DNA of 10,182 nucleotides from Lysobacteraceae bacterium (GTDB taxonomy: Bacteria; Pseudomonadota; Gammaproteobacteria; Steroidobacterales; Steroidobacteraceae), in the NCBI GenBank assembly GCA_012516015.1, contig JAAYXG010000134.1, positions 1 to 10,182 of the forward strand, given 5' to 3'. Below, in pieces: positions 5,718 to 10,182 of this stretch. A model generated the notes under the pieces. It did no database searches. It saw only the letters and a program-made list of their open reading frames with translations, and had not been told where the DNA came from. Position 1 is the first letter of the stretch; every line of letters begins with the position of its first letter. A program made the translations under genes and the position numbers.

Positions 5718-6994
5718 ACATGGTCGAGAAGATCCTGGCCCGCAAGAGCGGCCAGAAAAGCGTCGCGCCGGGCGACGTCGTGCTCGCCGACATCGATCTG
5801 ATGTGCATGCACGACCTCAGCGCGAACTTCGTCATGAAGGTGTTCGAGCACGAGATGGAGGGCGCGAGCATCGCAGATCCGAACAAGCTCGCGTTCGCCT
5901 TCGATCACAACTTCGCCCCGGCAACGCGCGAAGCAGCGGAGGCGCTGGCGGCCGTGCGCAGGTTCGCGAAGAAGCACAAAGTAAAGAACGTCTTCGACAG
6001 CGGGTGCGGTAGTCTGCATCACGTCATCATGGAAGCGGGACTCGTCACGCCCGGCATGATCGTCGTCGGCTGCGATTCGCACTCGCCGATCTACGGTGCG
6101 ATCGGCGCGTTCGGCACCGGTATCGGCAACAACTCGATGGCCGCGCTGGGCTTCACGCAGAACAAGGGATGGTTCAAGGTACCCGAGACCATCAAGATTC
6201 ATTTTCACGGCACGCCGATGAAGTCGGTGATGCCGCGCGACATCTCGCAATATCTAGTCGGCAAGCTCGGCGAGGACGGCGCCATCTACAAGGCGTTGGA
6301 GTACGCGGGGCCGTATATCGAGTCGCTCGAAGTCAACGACCGGGCGCTATTCCCGCTGCAGGCGATCGATGTCGGCGGCAAGTGCGGCTTCGTGAATCCG
6401 GATGAGAAGACCGTGCGCTATGTGCAGCGGCTATTCGCGTCCAAGCCGAGTGTGCCCGAGTTCGAGATGCTCGCGAACGATGCGGATTGTCGCTACGCGG
6501 AGATCGTCGACATCGACGTTAGCCGCATCGAGCCGCAGGTGGCGTGTCCGCCGACGGTCGGCAATGTGAAGCCTATCGACGCCGCCGTCGGGACGCCGAT
6601 CAATGTCGCGGAGGCGGGCGGAAGTACGGGCGGAAGGCTGAGCGACATCCGTGCGCTCGCTCGCTGCCTTGCCAATCGGCGCATTCATCCGGACGTGCGT
6701 CTGCAGGTCGTACCCGCATCGCGCGACATCTACTTGGCCGCGCTCAAGGAAGGTTTGTTCGAGACGCTGCACATGGCGGGCGCGAACATCTTCCCGCCGA
6801 GCGCCGGCTCCAATCAAGCGTTCAACATGGGCGCGCTCGCGGAAGACGAAGTCATGATCTCCACGCAGGCGCGCAACTTCCCGGGACGCAACGGCCATCC
6901 CAAAGCCCGTCACTTCCTGGCATCGCCGCTCACCGTCGCGGCCTCGGCGCTGACAGGCAAGATCACCGACCCGCGAACGCTGGAGGTCCAATGA
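5714..6994 (+). CDS. LeuC/aconitase-like large subunit 1 lacking Fe-S cysteines
   Basis: A 426-residue protein of the LeuC / homoaconitase / aconitase large-subunit family. Conserved parts include FDHNFAPAT (63-71), the CGSLHHVIMEAG segment with its conserved His, DSHSPIYGAIGAFGTGIG (121-138), and ARNFPGRNG near residues 386-394. All three cluster ligands are replaced. The GSCTGGR motif reads GGSTGGR, with Ser304 in place of Cys. The CxxC motif, normally PGCGxC, reads PSAGSN, with Ala364 and Asn367 in place of the two Cys. Other Cys residues (31, 98, 120, 224, 259, 278, 318) are not at ligand positions. A [4Fe-4S] cluster of the usual type is therefore unlikely. The ATG at 5714 overlaps the upstream stop (ATGA); Met at 5720 is an alternative. 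It is an adjacent paralogue of large subunit 2. It may be a new enzyme, a structural subunit or a pseudoenzyme. Confidence 0.9.
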   Translation: MNMVEKILARKSGQKSVAPGDVVLADIDLMCMHDLSANFVMKVFEHEMEGASIADPNKLAFAFDHNFAPATREAAEALAAVRRFAKKHKVKNVFDSGCGSLHHVIMEAGLVTPGMIVVGCDSHSPIYGAIGAFGTGIGNNSMAALGFTQNKGWFKVPETIKIHFHGTPMKSVMPRDISQYLVGKLGEDGAIYKALEYAGPYIESLEVNDRALFPLQAIDVGGKCGFVNPDEKTVRYVQRLFASKPSVPEFEMLANDADCRYAEIVDIDVSRIEPQVACPPTVGNVKPIDAAVGTPINVAEAGGSTGGRLSDIRALARCLANRRIHPDVRLQVVPASRDIYLAALKEGLFETLHMAGANIFPPSAGSNQAFNMGALAEDEVMISTQARNFPGRNGHPKARHFLASPLTVAASALTGKITDPRTLEVQ

Positions 6995-8250
6995 GTCAGA
7001 CAATCGCGGAAAAGATTCTCGCTGCGAAAGCCGGTGTCGATCGCGTTGCGCCGGGTCAGATCGTCGACGCCTATCCCGATCTCGTCATGAGCCACACGGC
7101 GACGTGGCGCTCCGTCAGCGTGATGAAGAAGATCGGCGCGAAGCGACTCTACGATCCCGACCGACTCGCGATCGTGCTCGACCACATTTCGCCGGCGAAG
7201 AGCGAAAAGTACGCTGCCGACCAGCAGACCTCGCGAAACTTCGCGCGGGAATACGGCATCAAGAAGTTCTATGACGTGGATGCCGGCATCGCGCATTTGG
7301 TGTTGATGGAGCATGGCCACGTCAAACCCGGCGATCTGATCGTCGGCACCGATTCTCATTGCACGATCTACGGCGCGTTGGGCGCCTTGGGATCGGGTAT
7401 CGGCTACACGGAAGTCGCTTCCGTGTGGGTGACCGGTAAGCTGTGGCTGAAGGTGCCGACGACGATCAAGATCACCTTGAACGGCCGCTTCGCCGCCGGC
7501 GTCAGTGCGAAGGATCTGATGTTGCATCTCATCGGCACGCTCGGCGCCGATGGCTGCGGCTACAAGTCGGTGGAGTTCTATGGCAGTGCGCTGCCGGAGA
7601 TGAGCATCTCCGAGCGCATGACGATGGCCAATCTCGCGATGGAGATGGGCTCGAAGTGCGTGTTCATTCCGTCCGACGAGAAAACGAAGGAATGGCTGCT
7701 GCCCCGGCTCGAGGATCCGGCGAGCTACCGGCCCGTCTTCGCCGACGAAGACGCGTCCTACGAGCAGAGCATTGAAGTCGACTTGTCGAAGCTCACGCCC
7801 ATGATCGCGTGTCCGCACCAAGTCGAGAATACGAAACCGATCGACGAAGTCATCGGCACTCGGATCGACCAAGCGTTTCTCGGCTCGTGCGCGAACGGGA
7901 AATACGAAGACCTCGCGGTTGCCGCCCGCATCCTCGAGGGCCGCAAGATCGATCCGCGCGTGCGACTGATCGTCACCCCCGGATCGAAGCAGATCATGCT
8001 GGAGGCGATGCGCTCCGGCGTGCTCGCCACGCTCATTGAAAGCGGTGCTTTGGTGACGAACCCGGGCTGCGGCGCGTGCGCGGGCGATGGCGGCATGATG
8101 GCCGATGGCGAAGTTTCCCTATCCACGGCGAATCGCAATTTCGTGGGCCGCATGGGCAGCAACAAGAGCAGCATCTATTTGTCGAGCCCGGCGACGCTCG
8201 CGGCCTCGGCGCTCAAAGGTGCGATCGCGGATCCGCGCGAGTTCTACTAG
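6991..8250 (+). CDS. LeuC/aconitase-like large subunit 2 with intact Fe-S site
   Basis: A 419-residue hydro-lyase large subunit of the LeuC/homoaconitase family. The three [4Fe-4S] ligands are present: Cys300 in LGSCANGK, and Cys360 and Cys363 in NPGCGACAG. It also keeps LDH (63-65), TDSHCTIYGALGALGSGIG (120-138) and the NRNFVGRMG substrate loop. Together with small subunit 2 just downstream it should form a functional dehydratase/isomerase acting on a hydroxy di- or tricarboxylate. Isopropylmalate, homoaconitate and dimethylmaleate hydro-lyases share this fold, and the exact substrate cannot be read from the sequence. GGAGG at 6982-6986 precedes the ATG, which overlaps the stop of large subunit 1 by 4 bp. 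A catabolic role is more likely than leucine synthesis, because no leuA or leuB lies nearby and the neighbours are aldolase- and hydrolase-like. Confidence 0.93.
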   Translation: MSQTIAEKILAAKAGVDRVAPGQIVDAYPDLVMSHTATWRSVSVMKKIGAKRLYDPDRLAIVLDHISPAKSEKYAADQQTSRNFAREYGIKKFYDVDAGIAHLVLMEHGHVKPGDLIVGTDSHCTIYGALGALGSGIGYTEVASVWVTGKLWLKVPTTIKITLNGRFAAGVSAKDLMLHLIGTLGADGCGYKSVEFYGSALPEMSISERMTMANLAMEMGSKCVFIPSDEKTKEWLLPRLEDPASYRPVFADEDASYEQSIEVDLSKLTPMIACPHQVENTKPIDEVIGTRIDQAFLGSCANGKYEDLAVAARILEGRKIDPRVRLIVTPGSKQIMLEAMRSGVLATLIESGALVTNPGCGACAGDGGMMADGEVSLSTANRNFVGRMGSNKSSIYLSSPATLAASALKGAIADPREFY

Positions 8251-8277
8251 GAATGTCTTTTGGATGGTGAGTGCGAG

Positions 8278-8790
8278 ATGCAAGACAAGATTACCGGCCG
8301 GGTTTACAAGTTCGGCGACAACGTCAACTCGGACATCATCATCGCGGGTCGCTATCTGATCTACATCGATCCGGTGAAGCTCGCGGAGCATGCGTTCGAG
8401 ATGCTCGGCGAGGGTTTTCCGGAAAAGCTGCGAAGCTTCGACATTCTCGTCGCCGGCCGCAACTTCGGCTGCGGCAGCGCTCGCGAGCAGGCGTCCACCG
8501 CGATCAAGGGTCTCGGTATCAAAGCCGTGGTCGCGGCTTCTTTCGCGCGCACGTTCTATCGCAACGCGATCAACGACGGGCTGCCGATCTTCGAATGTCC
8601 GGCGGTGTACGATGCGGTGGCCGAGGGCGATGAGATTTCGATCGATCTGAAGAAGGGTGTGATTTCACACGCCGGCGGCGAACATGAGTTCCCGCGTATT
8701 CCCGAATCGGTCGCGAAGATACTCGAGCTCGGGGGCCTCGCGAGCTACTTGAAATCGACGCTCGAGCTCGATCGGGAAGCGACTGCTTAG
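8278..8790 (+). CDS. LeuD/aconitase-like small subunit 2
   Basis: A 170-residue swivel-domain small subunit of the LeuD/aconitase family. KFGDNVNSD (11-19), AGRNFGCGSAREQA (59-72) with the substrate-binding Arg69, and ARTFYRN (90-96) are intact. The protein begins a few residues before the FGDN motif, as usual. The ATG at 8278 has GGTGAG 6 nt upstream; a TTG at 8260 is an alternative that would add six residues. It follows large subunit 2 after 27 bp and should be its catalytic partner, with both chains contributing to the active site. It is shorter than small subunit 1 and retains the Glu that copy has lost. It ends two bases before the bicupin start, so the two are almost certainly co-transcribed. 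Confidence 0.93.
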   Translation: MQDKITGRVYKFGDNVNSDIIIAGRYLIYIDPVKLAEHAFEMLGEGFPEKLRSFDILVAGRNFGCGSAREQASTAIKGLGIKAVVAASFARTFYRNAINDGLPIFECPAVYDAVAEGDEISIDLKKGVISHAGGEHEFPRIPESVAKILELGGLASYLKSTLELDREATA

Positions 8791-8792
8791 CC

Positions 8793-9734
8793 ATGTACGA
8801 CAAGTCAGATCCGCGTGCGTCGCTGGCGGCACCGAAAGGTGGCGCGCAGTTCGGTACGACCCAGATGCCGGCATCCATTTGCCGCTACTATCAGGATAGC
8901 CCTGTCGATGACGATGCGAACGGCCGGGGCTGGTACACCCGTGGACAGAATCTCGTCGTTCACTGGATCGAGGCGAAGCCCGGCGCGGCGTTCACGCGCA
9001 CCGCTCAAGTGGACGAGTACATGGTCGTCGTCCCCGATGACGACACGCCTTATGAGGCCACGGCGAACGGCGAATCGGTGCGCGGTGAAGGTCATCAACT
9101 GCTCATCGTTCCGCCGGGCGACAGCAAAATCAGCTTGCCGAAGGGCGGGCGTATCGCGAGAATTTTCTCGACGCAGTCGCCCGATCTGAACGCAAAGTGC
9201 TCGAATGCGGCGACGTACGCGCAACCCGATCCGTCGCATCCTCCGTTCAAGCCTTGGCCCGCGCCGCCCGCGGGCTACAAACTGCGACAGTACGAGCTGC
9301 AGAGAGGCGAGCGGGCGCCGGGCCAGATCGGTCCGATGTGGCGCTGTACGACGATCATGTTGAGCTTTCCGCCCGTGAGCCGCCGCGCGCGCGACGCGAC
9401 GAAGCTATCGCCGCATAGTCATTATGACTTCGATCAATGCTCGCTCATTTTCGAGGGCAACTACATTCATCACTTGCGCTGGCCGTGGAGCTCGAACAAG
9501 CACGAGTGGCGGGCAGATGAACATATCGAGATCGGTTCGCCTTCGGTGACCATCATTCCCGCTCGAGTCATCCATACTTCGGAAGCTCAAGCGCCGGGTC
9601 CGAAAGGCAATCGGATGGCGGACATCTTCGCGCCGCCTCGGCTCGATTTTTCTCTCAAGGAGGGTCTGGTGAGAAACGCCGATGAGTACCCGATACCGGA
9701 GGAGTCGTTGCAGGGCGAGCCAACGAAGCGATGA
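8793..9734 (+). CDS. Bicupin-like protein of unknown function
   Basis: A 313-residue protein with two apparent cupin halves. The C-terminal half (about 180-285) carries a metal-type cupin motif: SPHSHYDFDQCSLIFEGNY gives His208 and His210, Gln215 in the Glu position and Gly222. The second motif, in SVTIIPARVIHTSEA, supplies His261. The N-terminal half (about 45-130) has the beta-barrel pattern, with VDEYMVVVPDD followed by LLIVPPGDSKISLP, but no HxH motif, so it is likely structural. A 3His or 3His-plus-Gln metal site suggests an isomerase, dioxygenase, lyase or small-molecule sensor. No signal peptide is visible. It is the last gene of the operon, 2 bp after small subunit 2, and converges with the dehydrogenase gene. 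I do not recognise a named family, so the cupin fold is the supported call and the enzymatic role is open. Confidence 0.7.
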   Translation: MYDKSDPRASLAAPKGGAQFGTTQMPASICRYYQDSPVDDDANGRGWYTRGQNLVVHWIEAKPGAAFTRTAQVDEYMVVVPDDDTPYEATANGESVRGEGHQLLIVPPGDSKISLPKGGRIARIFSTQSPDLNAKCSNAATYAQPDPSHPPFKPWPAPPAGYKLRQYELQRGERAPGQIGPMWRCTTIMLSFPPVSRRARDATKLSPHSHYDFDQCSLIFEGNYIHHLRWPWSSNKHEWRADEHIEIGSPSVTIIPARVIHTSEAQAPGPKGNRMADIFAPPRLDFSLKEGLVRNADEYPIPEESLQGEPTKR

Positions 9735-9744
9735 AGCGACGCTG

Positions 9745-9760
9745 AGCGCTGACGGGCGCT
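9745..9760. terminator. Weak hairpin in the convergent gap
   Basis: AGCGC at 9745-9749 and GCGCT at 9756-9760 can form a 5-bp stem with a 6-nt loop, in the 44-bp gap between the bicupin gene and the convergent dehydrogenase gene. There is no T-run, so termination is supported only by position. Confidence 0.25.
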
Positions 9761-9778
9761 GCTCTAAATCCGACGCGT

Positions 9779-10182
9779 TCAGCCGCGCCCCACGAATGGC
9801 ATTTTCGTGGGCAGCAACGTCGTGAAGAGCATGTTCGCTTCGATCGGCAAGTTCGCCATGTGCAAGACGGCCTGTGCCGCGAGCTGCGTGTCGAGCTTGG
9901 GAATCGTGCTCGGATTGGCTTTCGGGCGTGCGGATCGAGCGCCGATCTCGCTTTCGATTCTGCCGACATCGATCTGGCCGCAAGCGATGTCGAAGTCGCG
10001 CGCGTCGAGCGCGATCGATTTGGTGAGCCCGGTGACCGCATGCTTGGCCGCCGTGTAGGCGATCGAGTTGCGCCGCGGTACCTGTGCGGAGATCGAGCCG
10101 TTGTTGATGATCCGACCGCCGCGCGGCGTCTGATGCTTCATGATGCGTACGGCTTCCTGAATGCACAGGAACATGCCGGTGA
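9779..10182 (-). CDS. Short-chain dehydrogenase/reductase (5' end off the window)
   Basis: The C-terminal 133 or so residues of a classical short-chain dehydrogenase/reductase. The N-terminal Rossmann half with its glycine motif lies beyond the right edge, because the frame is open to position 10182 (reading [10 protein letters not shown]). Visible landmarks are [12 protein letters not shown] with the catalytic Ser, and YTAAK with the catalytic Tyr and Lys. After these, where many members have a PG loop, this protein has ACGQIDVG. The C-terminus reads MPFVGRG. The enzyme would oxidise or reduce a hydroxyl/oxo group with NAD(P). It is convergent with the operon, so it belongs to another transcript and its link to the pathway is uncertain. 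The Met at 10174 is internal, not the true start. Confidence 0.9.
   Translation of the reverse strand, partial: TGMFLCIQEAVRIMKHQTPRGGRIINNGSISAQVPRRNSIAYTAAKHAVTGLTKSIALDARDFDIACGQIDVGRIESEIGARSARPKANPSTIPKLDTQLAAQAVLHMANLPIEANMLFTTLLPTKMPFVGRG

Noticed and set aside
5714..6994. Loss of Fe-S cysteines explained by frameshift or assembly error
   Set aside because: The frame is continuous, the residues around each ligand site align with the family, and three separate sites are changed, which a single error cannot cause.
6910..7872. Minus-strand open frame opposite large subunit 2
   Set aside because: Antisense shadow of a canonical aconitase-family gene, rich in Arg, His and Asp without domain structure.
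9807..10058. 83-residue plus-strand frame near the right edge
   Set aside because: It is antisense to the dehydrogenase gene, which has clear catalytic Ser and YTAAK motifs.

Overview
The window is GC-rich and gene-dense, with short intergenic gaps, Shine-Dalgarno starts and ATGA stop/start overlaps. This fits a high-GC proteobacterium. The sequence alone does not give a reliable genus. It holds eleven genes (one cut by the right edge) and no stretch longer than about 110 bp without a gene. I see no RNA gene, insertion sequence or CRISPR array.

Left part (1-3029): a heptamer inverted/tandem repeat (1-65) precedes an HpcH/HpaI-type aldolase (85-885, +). It converges on a DUF6282-type amidohydrolase-superfamily protein (958-1902, -). 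That gene is divergent from a LysR-type regulator (2004-3029, +). Between them lies a perfect 8-bp palindrome with the T-N11-A geometry of a LysR operator.

Central part (3138-9734, +): one apparent seven-gene operon. Its order is LeuD-like small subunit 1, M24-like protein A, M24-like protein B, LeuC-like large subunit 1, LeuC-like large subunit 2, LeuD-like small subunit 2, and a bicupin. Large subunit 2 and small subunit 2 look like an ordinary [4Fe-4S] hydro-lyase of the aconitase/isopropylmalate dehydratase family. Large subunit 1 has lost all three cluster cysteines but keeps the rest of the fold. Small subunit 1 has a changed Ser-Arg-Glu motif. Both M24 proteins lack the usual metal ligands, B more than A. 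An ordinary hydro-lyase is therefore translated in one tightly coupled unit with a cluster-less copy of itself and two altered creatinase/aminopeptidase-fold proteins. This is the most unusual feature of the window.

Right edge (9779-10182, -): the C-terminal part of a short-chain dehydrogenase, convergent with the operon.

Inference on function: a lyase/aldolase, a hydro-lyase, an amidohydrolase, a cupin and a dehydrogenase next to a LysR regulator suggest catabolism of a small organic acid, perhaps a branched or substituted di- or tricarboxylate or an amide of one. The steps would be hydrolysis, (de)hydration and C-C cleavage. The substrate cannot be named from the sequence. The cluster-less large subunit and the M24 pair may form a separate enzyme, a regulatory or scaffold complex, or a novel reaction.
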